From: Cerina sp048266425
GTDB lineage: Bacteria; Bacteroidota; Bacteroidia; Flavobacteriales; Flavobacteriaceae
Direction: 5' to 3'
Assembly: GCA_048266425.1 (NCBI GenBank)
Contig: JBLWZN010000014.1
Span: 1 to 64,000, forward strand
Length of the DNA: 64,000 bases
In this document: positions 17,488-27,029 of the stretch, one piece after another
How the letters are laid out: the number at the start of each line of letters is the position of its first letter
Position numbering within the stretch: the stretch's first letter is position 1
The notes under the pieces: generated by a model
What the model saw: only the letters and a program-made list of their open reading frames with translations
Told to the model about the DNA's origin: nothing
Databases searched by the model: none
Translations under genes and position numbers: made by a program

Positions 17488-20400
17488 TTAAAATGTCACT
17501 CCGATTTTGATACCTATAGGAACCAACCAAGGCTCAACGTTGTAGCGTTCAACCCCCTGTTTAAACTGGGTGCCCCTACTATCTTTGCTCTGTTCCGCCT
17601 GAAAGGCCCTCTCAGGATCAATTCCAAAAGCGGAATCCTTTGTCCAGAGCATGATATTTCTACTATAAAGGGACAGAACCAAGTTATTTAGCCCCATTCT
17701 ATCAATAAATTTATTGGGCACATTATAGCTCAATGAAACCTCCCGTAATTTTATATAATCGGCATCGAACATATTCGGTGTTCCCAAATCCCAAGGATTC
17801 TGAACGGAGAAAGGTATAAATGAGGTCCCCACATCCCCTAGGTTTTCACTTTCCAATATAAAGTTGCCGTTATCGTCATAAGTTCCTTGCACCCCGGCAT
17901 TAAAAATACCATCATACACGGTACTTCCGCTCAACGTTTCCGGAAACCCTCCATTGCCTGGGGTACCCCCTATGGATTTAAAATTTTCAGCAAAAATAAA
18001 TTCGTCGGCATGATCAAGGACCCATTGTTTTAGCTCTGGTCCGGCCTCTGCGATTCCAGGATTGACGATACTGTTCAACGTCCTATTGCTATAACCATCA
18101 TCCCCCAAATATCTTGAAGTCTGGGACATATATTGTCCACCGGAACGCCAATCGAAGGTCATGTTAAGTGCAAAGTTCTTATAGGTAAGAGTAGATTGCA
18201 GCCCCATAATAAAATCCGGGTTATAGTTGCCCACTTTTACCCTTTCCTCCGAGCCTTGCCACTCCGCATCTTCCCCAGTACCCAGGATAGGATAGTTGTA
18301 GTAAGGGGAATTTACATCGGTCACCCTTTTGATCATAGGCGAATAAATATTGCCCACCAATCCATCCTCACCTGTTGCCGGATCGGCTACATAACCTCTT
18401 GAAACGCTCTTGTTCTCACTCCAAAACTCTATATAATCGACTCCGTCGGCCAGTGCTATGATCTTGGATTCGTTTTTTGTAAAATTGAAGTCCAGATCCC
18501 AATTCCAATCGTCAGATCTAATTGGGGTCAGCCCAAGAGATAGTTCATATCCTTTGCTTTCCAATGTACCCGCGTTAATTCCCACACTAGAACTTCCGGA
18601 AGAGGGGGAAATAGGCACCCGAATAATTTGGTTTTTATTCTCAACGATATAATAGGTTCCAGAAAATCGAAGCCTATTTTGGAACATAGCCAAATCCAGA
18701 CCATATTCCTGGGAGTGGGCTTTCTCCGGCTCTAGTCCAGGGGTATTCAAGGAACCTGCCCCGTACATAATGGCATCTCCCCATAATCCGCCGTTGTTAT
18801 AATAGGTATCTAGCTGGTAGGGGTCCGTATCATTACCTACTACCGCATAACCGCCTCTAAGTTTTAACATATCCACTTTAGGAATCTCCACTACTTCGTT
18901 CAACAAGAAACTCAGGGATCCCGATGGGTAGAAATAGGATCTATTTTCTACCGGCAGGGTGCTGGACCAATCGTTCCTGGCCGTTACGTCCAAATATAGC
19001 ATATCCCAAAATCCGAAGTTGGCCAATCCATAAATACTGTTTATGCCCCTTTCCGCTACAGAACTTGAGTATCGCAATGAGGTCGGTGAAATGTTGTCTA
19101 CCGTAAATAAGTTGGGAACAATAAGTCCAGCCTTTGGTGCCGCCGAATTACTGATTCCGGTGTGTTTTTGATACATCATGTTTCCACCTCCAGAAATCGA
19201 GAAATCAATGCTTTCCCATTTCTTGGTATAGGTAGCCAAGAAATCCACGTTGGTTTCGAGACCATCGGATTTAGAGATTCCATAGGTACCGTTGTTAGGT
19301 TCCCTACTATATCCTGGGGCCATTTTGGTCTCCTGGGTCTGATTGTAAGTGTTCAGGTTATAGCTGCTCTTAATGCTAAATTCGGGGGTTATGTTCCACT
19401 CCAGTGCCATATTTCCGTATAAGCGGTACCTTGAGTAACTATTGTTGATCTCATTGGCCATAAACCAAGGGTTCGCATAATCGTCCGAGAAATTGAAGAC
19501 TTGGTTACCTGGTAGCTTATAGTCCTTTACATCCATTATGTTTATACTGGGCGGAGTGTTATAAGCCGCATCAAGTGGGTTGGTACCCCTGTTGGAAGCA
19601 GGTCTATTTTTGGCATAGCTGTGAACAAAGTTGACGCTGGTGCTCAAGGTAAGTTTGTTATTCAGATTGGAAGAAGCGGTCAAATTGTAGCTATTCCGTT
19701 GATTGTCAGAATTAGGGATTATTCCCGTATTGTCCATGGTAGACACCCCAAACCTAACGTTCAACCATTGGGAACTATTGGAAATCGCCAGGCTGTTGGT
19801 TGTTGTAATACCCGTATTGACGAAATTTTCTATATTGTTCGGATAACTTTTAAGTTCCGTAGGGATGGGATGGCCATTAGCATCCAATGGGGAATTCCAC
19901 TGCACGGCAAAATAGCCCTTATCCAATTCTGGACCACCATTACCCCCGGCAGGAATCGCATCTGGCATGATCATACTTCCGCCTTGGGACTCAGGAGAGT
20001 AGGACAAATACCCGGTAGCAAAACGGGATTGGGTATCAATATATTTGTAAGGAATGTCAAAAACCGTATTGGACGTAAACTCTACCCTCATTTTTTCACC
20101 TTCCTTCGCCCTTTTTGTGGTAATCAAAACAACCCCGTTACCAGCCCTGGTACCATAAAGCGCGGCTGCACTGGCCCCTTTCAATATCGTTACATTTGCA
20201 ACGCTGGCCGGGTCAAGGTCAGAAATCGCATTTCCGTAATCCACTGGGTTCCTATCCCCAAAACCGCCAACGTTATTGAGTGTATTTTCTACCGGAACAC
20301 CATCGATTACAAAAAGCGGCTGGTTGTCCGAGCTTAAGGAAATAGCCCCACGGATTACCATACTAACCGATGATCCAGTACCACCCGTACTGTTAATGGT

Positions 20401-20892
20401 GACCCCGGAGACCTTTCCGGACAAAGAATTCAACACGTTGGGATTGGCAACTCGGGTCAATTCTTGCCCTTGGACCTTTTCTACAGAATATCCCAAGGAT
20501 TTATCCTCCCTTTTTATACCCAAAGCGGTAACCACAACTTCATCCAGGGCCTGGGTTCCAGGGTTCATGACAACACTTATGGTCGCCCGGCCATTGACAC
20601 CAATCTCCTGGGTCTCAAATCCCAAATAGGAAAAGACAAGTGTGCCGGTACCATTGGGCACGTCAATGCTATAGGTGCCATCAAAATCGGTTATCTTACC
20701 CGTATTGGTTCCCTTTAAAACGATACTCACCCCTGGCAAGGGTATGCCATCTTCGGAAGAAGTGACCACACCAGAAACCTTTAAGAAGGTATTCTGGGCC
20801 GTTACTGCATGACCCGACAAAAGCAAGGTCAGAAAAAGTAAGGAGGCCATAAAGCGTCTTACAAGGTCTTTTATAGAATAGTGCATCTCCAT
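17488..20892 (-). CDS. SusC/RagA family TonB-linked outer-membrane transporter
   Basis: TonB-dependent transporter of about 1134 residues that imports glycan fragments across the outer membrane. After a signal peptide ending near GHAVTAQ come a carboxypeptidase-D-like regulatory domain (VSGVVTSSEDGIPLPGVS, then LKGTNTGKITDFDGTYS), the plug with LDEVVVTALGIKRE, SVSMVIRGAISL and PLFVIDGVPVEN, and the long 22-strand barrel ending in IGIKIGVTF. The frame is open from a TTG at 20898; the ATG at 20892 is preferred, with another ATG at 20886. It lies about 40 bp downstream of the PKD lipoprotein and 23 bp upstream of SusD. This is the only SusC/SusD pair in the window, so it is probably the import route for the whole locus. 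Confidence 0.96.
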   Translation of the reverse strand: MEMHYSIKDLVRRFMASLLFLTLLLSGHAVTAQNTFLKVSGVVTSSEDGIPLPGVSIVLKGTNTGKITDFDGTYSIDVPNGTGTLVFSYLGFETQEIGVNGRATISVVMNPGTQALDEVVVTALGIKREDKSLGYSVEKVQGQELTRVANPNVLNSLSGKVSGVTINSTGGTGSSVSMVIRGAISLSSDNQPLFVIDGVPVENTLNNVGGFGDRNPVDYGNAISDLDPASVANVTILKGASAAALYGTRAGNGVVLITTKRAKEGEKMRVEFTSNTVFDIPYKYIDTQSRFATGYLSYSPESQGGSMIMPDAIPAGGNGGPELDKGYFAVQWNSPLDANGHPIPTELKSYPNNIENFVNTGITTTNSLAISNSSQWLNVRFGVSTMDNTGIIPNSDNQRNSYNLTASSNLNNKLTLSTSVNFVHSYAKNRPASNRGTNPLDAAYNTPPSINIMDVKDYKLPGNQVFNFSDDYANPWFMANEINNSYSRYRLYGNMALEWNITPEFSIKSSYNLNTYNQTQETKMAPGYSREPNNGTYGISKSDGLETNVDFLATYTKKWESIDFSISGGGNMMYQKHTGISNSAAPKAGLIVPNLFTVDNISPTSLRYSSSVAERGINSIYGLANFGFWDMLYLDVTARNDWSSTLPVENRSYFYPSGSLSFLLNEVVEIPKVDMLKLRGGYAVVGNDTDPYQLDTYYNNGGLWGDAIMYGAGSLNTPGLEPEKAHSQEYGLDLAMFQNRLRFSGTYYIVENKNQIIRVPISPSSGSSSVGINAGTLESKGYELSLGLTPIRSDDWNWDLDFNFTKNESKIIALADGVDYIEFWSENKSVSRGYVADPATGEDGLVGNIYSPMIKRVTDVNSPYYNYPILGTGEDAEWQGSEERVKVGNYNPDFIMGLQSTLTYKNFALNMTFDWRSGGQYMSQTSRYLGDDGYSNRTLNSIVNPGIAEAGPELKQWVLDHADEFIFAENFKSIGGTPGNGGFPETLSGSTVYDGIFNAGVQGTYDDNGNFILESENLGDVGTSFIPFSVQNPWDLGTPNMFDADYIKLREVSLSYNVPNKFIDRMGLNNLVLSLYSRNIMLWTKDSAFGIDPERAFQAEQSKDSRGTQFKQGVERYNVEPWLVPIGIKIGVTF

Positions 20893-20936
20893 ATTCAAAG
20901 TATATTTTGGTTATCTATTTGGTAATCGATTAAAAA

Positions 20937-21887
20937 TTATTCAACTGCTTCAAAGGTCAAAATAACGGCATTGGTATTTACCCCTAAATAATCCGGGGAA
21001 GCTGCCAAAAACATGACCAACCGCATGGTTTTGTCGGTGATATTCTGAATGATGACCTTGCGCTCAAAATCCATAAGGCCAACAAATTCGGTCCCAGAGA
21101 AACTGAGGGTGCTCACCCCTTCATAAGTTATCGCGCCCCCAGGCCCATACACCGAAGAAGTTGTGAAATTCTCATTTTTGACATAGGTGAAAGTGGCTCC
21201 GGATTCCGGTGTATATTTACCGGTACACAATCCAAAATCGGCTCCGCCATCATTTACAATGCCTGCGCCCCCCGTCGTTACAAACTGGTAGACCAGTCCA
21301 CTGAAGGCTGCACCATCCGCTTTTACGTCGTGTTTATAATCCCCATCAAAATAAAAGGTAAATTCATCCTCATATATCTCGGCCATACCTAACGCAGAAC
21401 CAAAAATACCCCCAGGCAATGGATTCGGAGCGCCGGGAAACGGGGTAAGGTCAGCATCGGCATTAGCAAAATAATCATTGGCAGAACTCCCAGTGGAAAT
21501 CCTCCAAGTTTTTCCATCGGCAGCCGTGGCACCTCCGGTCAATAATACATATGGGGTAATATCCAACGCCAACCTCACGTCCTTGGTTATGGTGGTCCCG
21601 CTGGCATCGGTTGCGGTAAGAACCGCATCGTAATAACCGCCATCCGTGTATACATGGACAGGGTTTTTCTCGGTACTGGTGGTTCCATCACCAAAATCCC
21701 AACTCCAACTCGTGGCATTATTGGTCAAGCCTTGAAAGGCAACCTTTTTTCCATTTACCGAATGAAAAATATCTGCAGAAAATGGAATCACGTTGTTTCT
21801 ATCGTCGTCGTCCGAACTACAGGACACAAGTATTAACGAGGCAGAAAAAAGGATTCCTAGAACTAGGTTTAATTGTCTTTTTCTCAT
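20937..21887 (-). CDS. PKD-domain surface lipoprotein, putative glycan-binding protein
   Basis: Lipoprotein of 316 residues. The ATG at 21887 gives a signal peptide with lipobox before Cys23, followed by an acidic stretch SSDDDD that resembles the lipoprotein export signal for the cell surface in Bacteroidota. The reading frame is open upstream from a GTG at 21917, which I rejected. A PKD domain occupies about residues 35-110 with the typical WSWDFGDG (61-68) and NPVHVY. The rest (about 115-316) is beta-rich with no recognised family. The gene is the first of the operon with SusC and SusD, so it is probably a surface glycan-binding protein. Its place before SusC rather than after SusD is less common. 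Confidence 0.85.
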   Translation of the reverse strand: MRKRQLNLVLGILFSASLILVSCSSDDDDRNNVIPFSADIFHSVNGKKVAFQGLTNNATSWSWDFGDGTTSTEKNPVHVYTDGGYYDAVLTATDASGTTITKDVRLALDITPYVLLTGGATAADGKTWRISTGSSANDYFANADADLTPFPGAPNPLPGGIFGSALGMAEIYEDEFTFYFDGDYKHDVKADGAAFSGLVYQFVTTGGAGIVNDGGADFGLCTGKYTPESGATFTYVKNENFTTSSVYGPGGAITYEGVSTLSFSGTEFVGLMDFERKVIIQNITDKTMRLVMFLAASPDYLGVNTNAVILTFEAVE

Positions 21888-22000
21888 ATGAACTTTTTTT
21901 TCATTTTTATACAGCACAAAATTGAATCAGCTTCACAACATTGTGTTAAACCTAACCTTATATACCTGTTATATAAATGTTAAATTTTAATGTCATTAAT

Positions 22001-22008
22001 CAAAAGTA
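22001..22008 (-). promoter_or_regulatory. Candidate -7 promoter element of the SusCD operon
   Basis: TACTTTTG on the minus strand matches the Bacteroidota -7 consensus TAnnTTTG. It lies about 114 bp upstream of the ATG at 21887, inside the divergent region between the import operon and the ceramidase-fold gene at 22163. No convincing -33 TTG element was seen at the usual spacing, so the call is tentative. Confidence 0.4.
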
Positions 22009-22162
22009 ATCTTAATTTTTACTCCTTATATCATGTATTTTGACGAAAACAAATAGAATATTAACCCACATATTTAAATATTGCTTTTTATTATACTTTT
22101 TAAGTCAATATTCTTAAATTGCCCAAGTCTAAGCTTTCAATAAATTTTATTTAACATACCAG

Positions 22163-23461
22163 ATGACAAATAATATATCCCAGTATGCGCCAAAAGCATT
22201 GATTTTGGTATTACTTTCTGTCTTCATGTTCCCTTCGGGGATTTCTGCCCAAGATTTTTTGGTCGGAAGTGCCAAACGCGTATTAACCCCAAATCCGTTG
22301 CTCGCGGTCTCGGGAGGAGTGGGGATGCCCAAGCCCGCAACCGTTAAAAAGGGCGATCTCTATGCAAGGGTAATGGTTATGGCCAAAGGGAAAGAAAAAA
22401 TAGCGATCGTAGCTATTGATAACCTTGGCTGGCCCGCTGCACTTGGGGACAGGTCCCGAAAACTTGTTAGCGAAATCCCGCCCGAGAACATAATGATAGG
22501 TGCAACCCATACCCATAGTGCCCCGGATGCTTATGCATTTCCCGATGAGAACGGAAATGTCGGAGCGGACCTGAAATATTTGGACTGGTGTACCGTACAA
22601 ATTGCCGATGCCATTAAAGAAGCCTTGAAAAATTTACAGCCGGCAGATTTAAAAATTGCCATGGGCAAGGCGGAAGGAAAGATATCCTATAATTATTACG
22701 CACCCCAGCTTTACGATCCCCGTTGCAGTGTACTACAAGCCATTGCCACAACCGGCAAGAAAAAAGGTCAGCCCATAGTTACCCTGGTAAATTATGCCAT
22801 ACACCCCGAAGTTATTGGGAATAGTCAAGGGATTTTGAGCCCAGACCTTGTGGGGCCCCTGAACGATAGAATAGAACAAAAAACAGGGGGTATGTCACTT
22901 TTTATGAACGGGGCACAGGGCGGAATGGTCACTGCGGACAACAGACTGGAAAATGGGAAAGAAGCCAACGATTGGCAAGAATGCATAAGAATAGGTGACT
23001 TATTGGCCGACGAAGCGCTACGGATCGTTGATCCAGCGGTTCCCCAGCACAATGCTGCCCTCTACTGCACCTCAAAAAAGGTAGACTTCCCAATAGATTC
23101 GCCCATGATGCGCTATATTTTAAAGAACTCTCCCCTATCCATGGGAACGGGTAACGACAGTATTGCGACCACCACGATGAACCTTGTGAATATAGGTACT
23201 GCGCAAGTTCTGACTATTCCAGGTGAAGCCTTGCCCAATATAGGTTATTACCTTAAACGGAAAATGCACACGGATACCCCCTTTCTTTTTGGGCTTACCA
23301 ACGATGCTTTTGGCTATATGCTTACCAAAGTGGATTTCGAAAGTTTTAAAAGGTATGAATATGTCAGCAAAACCAGCCTTGGGGAAATGACGGGCGAAAT
23401 ATTGATTTCCGCAGCAATCGACTTAATTGAGCATAGTCCTAAACAACAAAAAATCCAGTAA
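22163..23461 (+). CDS. Neutral-ceramidase-fold hydrolase 1 (secreted)
   Basis: Exported protein of 432 residues with a signal peptide ending near SGISAQ (residue 30). It matches the N-terminal domain of neutral/alkaline non-lysosomal ceramidases, zinc amidases that cleave N-acyl sphingosines. Likely zinc ligands are visible: the THTHS motif (His116, His118), NYAIHPE (His214), IPGE (Glu355) and the tyrosine of NDAFGYM (Tyr385). The canonical serine motif of the ceramidases (GDxSPN) is replaced by NGAQGGMVTADN near 249-260. The C-terminal immunoglobulin-like domain of true ceramidases is missing. It heads a tightly packed operon with the PqaA-type gene (3-bp gap) and an alpha/beta hydrolase. 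Amide hydrolysis is expected from the fold; the substrate is unknown. Confidence 0.85.
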   Translation: MTNNISQYAPKALILVLLSVFMFPSGISAQDFLVGSAKRVLTPNPLLAVSGGVGMPKPATVKKGDLYARVMVMAKGKEKIAIVAIDNLGWPAALGDRSRKLVSEIPPENIMIGATHTHSAPDAYAFPDENGNVGADLKYLDWCTVQIADAIKEALKNLQPADLKIAMGKAEGKISYNYYAPQLYDPRCSVLQAIATTGKKKGQPIVTLVNYAIHPEVIGNSQGILSPDLVGPLNDRIEQKTGGMSLFMNGAQGGMVTADNRLENGKEANDWQECIRIGDLLADEALRIVDPAVPQHNAALYCTSKKVDFPIDSPMMRYILKNSPLSMGTGNDSIATTTMNLVNIGTAQVLTIPGEALPNIGYYLKRKMHTDTPFLFGLTNDAFGYMLTKVDFESFKRYEYVSKTSLGEMTGEILISAAIDLIEHSPKQQKIQ

Positions 23462-23464
23462 AAA

Positions 23465-24874
23465 ATGATGACAACTTCTAATGCGGCCAAGTTTATGGCC
23501 ATGGTACTTGCATTTCCTATACTATTTTTATCGAGTTGTAGGGAAAATAAAAAAAACACGGCCCAGATAGTCCCTTTAACGGAGGTTAAACCTACTCCAA
23601 AAACGGCGCTTCAAAGCTATTTGCACAACAGTGATACTACCTTCCAATGGGAAATAAAGGACACCTTTGCAATCGGGAAGGTCAAGGCGTATGACCTATT
23701 GTTGACCTCGCAAAAATGGCGGGGTTTTACATGGAAGCATCAATTGACCATTATGGTGCCTTCCGAAATTGCCCATGAAGGAGCCCTGCTCTTTATCACT
23801 GGTGGCAGCGTAAAGGATGGGTTGCCCAACTGGAAGACCAAAGAAAGTACGGGGAAGGAATCGGGTCCCATGGCAGCAATGGCCGAGAAAAATAAAGCCA
23901 TCGTAGCCATAATACGGCAAGTGCCCATGCAGCCTTTGTATGAAGGCGATCTAGTGGAGGATCAATTAATTTCTTATACGCTGCATCAATATAAGAATGA
24001 TAAAGACCTTACCTGGCCCTTGCTCTTTCCGATGGTCAAAAGTGCGGTCCGAGGAATGGACGCCGTACAGGAGTTCTCAAAAAGTACATTAAATAAAGAG
24101 GTCACAGGTTTTACAATAGCCGGAGCTTCAAAAAGAGGGTGGACCACTTGGCTCACGGGAGCGAGCGACAACCGGGTGAAGGCTATTGGGCCCATGGTCA
24201 TTGACGTATTGAACATGCCGGTGAGTCTCGATTACCAATTAACGGCCTGGGGCGAATACAGCATACAAATTGAGGATTATACCAAATTGGAAATCCCTCA
24301 GTCCGTCAGCACCCCTGAAGGTAGTGCTCTGACCCAAATGATCGACCCGTACTCCTATCGGGCCAAACTCACGATGCCCAAACTGCTCTTTATTGGGACC
24401 AATGATGAATATTGGCCAGTAGATGCCATAAAAAATTATATCGACAGTATTCCTGGAACCAACTTTATTCAATATACCCCAAATGCGGGACACGATCTAG
24501 CCGGCGGAGCCAAAGCCCTTAAAGCCTTGAGTGCATTTTGGGAATATACCTTGGAGAAAAAACCATATCCAGAATTGCAATATCAACTGAGTACCGATAA
24601 AACCTCGGCCACGCTTTCCGTGGAATCGGATTCTAAGGAACTTATAGGGGCCTATCTCTGGTCTGCCGATTCCGAAGATCGAGATTTTAGGGACGAGAAA
24701 TGGGACTCCATTCCCTTAAAACCTTCGGACAAAGGTGGGGTCCAAGAGAAGATAAACTTCCCGAAAAAAGGCTTCAAGTCGTTTTATATCGATTTGGAAT
24801 ACAAAGATCCAAACGGTGGTACTTACACGAAAAGTACCCGGATGTACTTAGCGGATGACGATGAGGTTCTCTAA
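23465..24874 (+). CDS. PhoPQ-activated PqaA-type alpha/beta-hydrolase lipoprotein
   Basis: Lipoprotein of 469 residues (FLSSC, Cys25) related to the PhoPQ-activated pathogenicity-related protein family (PqaA type), which has an alpha/beta-hydrolase fold. The nucleophile elbow is GASKRG (220-225, Ser222). The sequence TWLTGASDNRVKAIGPMVIDVLNMP that continues after the elbow is typical of the family. Further on, LLFIGTNDEYWPVDA (acid) and TPNAGHDL (histidine) complete the likely triad. Family members are poorly characterised; in glycan loci they may be esterases or acyl hydrolases. The gene lies 3 bp after the ceramidase-fold gene and overlaps the next hydrolase by 20 bp, so all three are probably cotranscribed. 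Confidence 0.88.
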   Translation: MMTTSNAAKFMAMVLAFPILFLSSCRENKKNTAQIVPLTEVKPTPKTALQSYLHNSDTTFQWEIKDTFAIGKVKAYDLLLTSQKWRGFTWKHQLTIMVPSEIAHEGALLFITGGSVKDGLPNWKTKESTGKESGPMAAMAEKNKAIVAIIRQVPMQPLYEGDLVEDQLISYTLHQYKNDKDLTWPLLFPMVKSAVRGMDAVQEFSKSTLNKEVTGFTIAGASKRGWTTWLTGASDNRVKAIGPMVIDVLNMPVSLDYQLTAWGEYSIQIEDYTKLEIPQSVSTPEGSALTQMIDPYSYRAKLTMPKLLFIGTNDEYWPVDAIKNYIDSIPGTNFIQYTPNAGHDLAGGAKALKALSAFWEYTLEKKPYPELQYQLSTDKTSATLSVESDSKELIGAYLWSADSEDRDFRDEKWDSIPLKPSDKGGVQEKINFPKKGFKSFYIDLEYKDPNGGTYTKSTRMYLADDDEVL

Positions 24875-25775
24875 ATCTTTTCGCATTTGGTCAACGGTAT
24901 TGGGGGTCCTGATAATACTGGCCCTCCTCCTGCTCAATTCCGTTTTTGGGACGAGCACTTGTTTTCCCGTTTCCGATTATTATAGGTATGATCGTGCCGT
25001 TCCTCTTCAGGATTCGGTCCGTATTTCTGTGGACACGACAGATTTTAAACTGTACAAGGTCTCATACACCAGTGTACATGATCAAAGGGTGACGGCCCTG
25101 TTGAGCATTCCCAAAAATGTGGCGGAACCGACCCCCGTCGTAATCCTGATGCACGGATTGGGAGATCGAAAAACTGTTGATTATGTAGAATACGGAAATC
25201 AACTTTTATTAAAAAGCGGGTATGCCGTACTGCGATTGGACATAAGTGACCACGGCGATCGCAAAAAGGAATTCTACGATTTCGACCTAACGGGACCCAA
25301 TAAATATTGGACCCGAAATATCGTGAGCCAGACCGTTTTTGATCTAAGAAGGGCGGTCGATTTTATCGAAACACGGCCGGAATTGGATTCTAAAAGGATA
25401 GGATACTATGGAATAAGTTTGGGAGGCATCATCGGGACGGTATTCTGTGGGGTCGAGGAACGGGTAAAGGTTCCTGTAGTGGCACTGGCGGGCGGGCAAT
25501 TGAATTTGCTCTATAAGGAAGATGCCATTTCCGACGACACCAAAAACTTCTTGTCCGTCATAGAACCGCTGAATTTTGTGGCCCATATTTCACCACGCCC
25601 CTTCTTGATGCTCAATGCCAAAAATGATGAGATCGTGCCCCCAATGATGAGCAAATTGCTATTCAAAAAAGCGGAAGAACCCAAGGATATAATCTGGTAC
25701 GATGCCAAACACAGGGATGCACCTTTGGATATCATCTATGGGGATGGGCTGAATTGGTTTAAAAAATACTTATAG
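24855..25775 (+). CDS. Alpha/beta hydrolase, dienelactone-hydrolase-like, membrane-anchored
   Basis: Hydrolase of 306 residues with an N-terminal membrane segment (about residues 11-33). The core has the oxyanion region VILMHGLGD, the nucleophile elbow YGISLGG (Ser188), the acid in NAKNDEIVPP and the histidine in DAKHRDAP near the C-terminus. It resembles dienelactone-hydrolase or acetyl-esterase-type proteins. It overlaps the PqaA-type gene by 20 bp and is the last gene of the operon. Together with its neighbours it points to removal of ester-linked or amide-linked acyl groups from the imported glycan or lipid. ATG at 24855 was chosen; an ATG at 24861 is also possible. Confidence 0.88.
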   Translation: MTMRFSKSFRIWSTVLGVLIILALLLLNSVFGTSTCFPVSDYYRYDRAVPLQDSVRISVDTTDFKLYKVSYTSVHDQRVTALLSIPKNVAEPTPVVILMHGLGDRKTVDYVEYGNQLLLKSGYAVLRLDISDHGDRKKEFYDFDLTGPNKYWTRNIVSQTVFDLRRAVDFIETRPELDSKRIGYYGISLGGIIGTVFCGVEERVKVPVVALAGGQLNLLYKEDAISDDTKNFLSVIEPLNFVAHISPRPFLMLNAKNDEIVPPMMSKLLFKKAEEPKDIIWYDAKHRDAPLDIIYGDGLNWFKKYL

Positions 25776-25780
25776 ATAAT

Positions 25781-25863
25781 GAGAAACAAGAGGCAAGAAT
25801 CAAGAGACAAGATTAAAAAAGGTATAGGTCCTTATTTCCTGACTCGTGGTTCTTGAATCTTGG
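25781..25863. repeat. Inverted array of 7-bp repeats (heptamer element A)
   Basis: The left arm at 25781-25814 is five degenerate heptamers (GAGAAAC, AAGAGGC, AAGAATC, AAGAGAC, AAGATTA). The right arm at 25836-25863 reads TTCCTGA, CTCGTGG, TTCTTGA, ATCTTGG, which is the reverse complement type of the same heptamers. The arms could form an imperfect hairpin. It lies between the alpha/beta hydrolase gene and the ChbG-type gene. A related array is found at 42029-42159. Confidence 0.6.
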
Positions 25864-25923
25864 GGGGGTAAGGGTCATTGCATGACAAGAAATTCGTGGC
25901 TCTTCCCAAAGGACCTCCCCTTA

Positions 25924-25940
25924 CCCCTCCAAAGGAGGGG
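25924..25940. repeat. GC-rich hairpin CCCCTCC-AAA-GGAGGGG
   Basis: Perfect 7-bp inverted repeat around an AAA loop, next to CCTCCCCTTA. It lies between the heptamer element and the deacetylase gene. A similar hairpin occurs at 30972-30987 (CCCCCTT, TG, AAGGGGG). Such GC-rich hairpins are dispersed between genes in many Bacteroidota; no T-tract follows, so I do not call a terminator. Confidence 0.5.
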
Positions 25941-26003
25941 GACTGATCGTTGAAAGACGGAAATATCGTTAATTGTACTATCTTGTAAATCAAATTCATA
26001 AAT

Positions 26004-27029
26004 ATGAAAAAGCTACTTTTACATCCTATGCCGACCCTTCTTTGCCTCGCTATTTTTTTTGTTGGGTGCAAGGATAAAAAATCGCAACCCGACGGACCTG
26101 AAACGACCATGGTGGAAGCCACAACAAAGTCCACCGCAAACACTTGGGCCGAAAAATTGGGTTGGCCGGCAGGTAAAAAGGTAATGATTTTGCATGCCGA
26201 TGATATAGGTATGTGCCCAGAGGCCAATATAGCCGCCGAAAAAATGCTGACAGAGGGGGTGATCCAATCGGCGGCCGTCATGATTCCCTGTCCAAATGCT
26301 AAGGAAGCCATTACTTGGGCCAAGGAACACCCATCAATGGATATCGGTCTACATCTCACCCTGACCAGTGAATGGCAGACCTATAGATGGGGCACCGTAA
26401 CGCCTGCCGCGGAAGTGCCTGGTCTGCTGGACGAAGATCACAAGATGTGGCACGAGGTCCCACAAGTGGTGGAACACGCCTCCGCCGAAGAGGTAGAAAA
26501 AGAAATAAGGAGCCAGATCGAGCAGTCCATCGCCTGGGGATATAGACCGGACCATATCGATACCCATATGGGCACCTTGTATGCCGACCCCAGTTACGTA
26601 AAAGTATTCATCAAAGTAGCCGAGGAATACGGGATTCCCGCAAATATTATTGATATCTCCAAACCTGAGGTGTTAGCCGAATTCAAACGCCAGGGCTATC
26701 CTTTGGATGATAGTGTGATAAAAATGGTAGAAGATTATACCCTTCCAAAGCTCGATTTTTTCTCTAGTGCGCCAAAAGCAGATACCTATGAAGAAAAGAT
26801 TGCCAATTTCAAGGCCTTGGTAAATTCCATGCCGTCCGGGCTCACCGAAATCATCTTCCACCCTTCCGTCCTTACCGATAACCTGAAGACGATAACCAAT
26901 TCATGGCAACAGCGGGCATGGGAAGCCGAAATGTTCTCAGACCCCGACCTCATTCAATTCTTTAAGGACCAAGGTATCATTTTTACCAATTGGCCCGAAA
27001 TCATGGAACGGTTCAAGGATAAAAAATAG
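26004..27029 (+). CDS. ChbG/HpnK (YdjC-type) carbohydrate deacetylase lipoprotein
   Basis: Lipoprotein of 341 residues (IFFVGC, Cys22) with the ChbG/HpnK deacetylase domain, a metal-dependent fold that removes N-acetyl groups from amino sugars such as chito-oligosaccharides. The metal and catalytic motifs are visible: HADDIGM (64-70, Asp66/Asp67), GLHLTL (His117) and DHIDTHMG (His184, His188). A C-terminal EIIFHPS completes the fold. The protein is exported, unlike cytoplasmic ChbG of enteric bacteria, so it would act on periplasmic oligosaccharides. An N-acetylated sugar in the substrate would also fit the AGE-type epimerase and the lyases of the locus. It stands alone, 228 bp after the hydrolase operon. 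Confidence 0.87.
   Translation: MKKLLLHPMPTLLCLAIFFVGCKDKKSQPDGPETTMVEATTKSTANTWAEKLGWPAGKKVMILHADDIGMCPEANIAAEKMLTEGVIQSAAVMIPCPNAKEAITWAKEHPSMDIGLHLTLTSEWQTYRWGTVTPAAEVPGLLDEDHKMWHEVPQVVEHASAEEVEKEIRSQIEQSIAWGYRPDHIDTHMGTLYADPSYVKVFIKVAEEYGIPANIIDISKPEVLAEFKRQGYPLDDSVIKMVEDYTLPKLDFFSSAPKADTYEEKIANFKALVNSMPSGLTEIIFHPSVLTDNLKTITNSWQQRAWEAEMFSDPDLIQFFKDQGIIFTNWPEIMERFKDKK

Noticed and set aside
19621..20337. Open frame of 238 codons on the plus strand
   Set aside because: It is antisense to the SusC gene and has no features of a real protein.
25924..25940. Intrinsic terminator
   Set aside because: The hairpin is strong but no T-tract follows on either strand.
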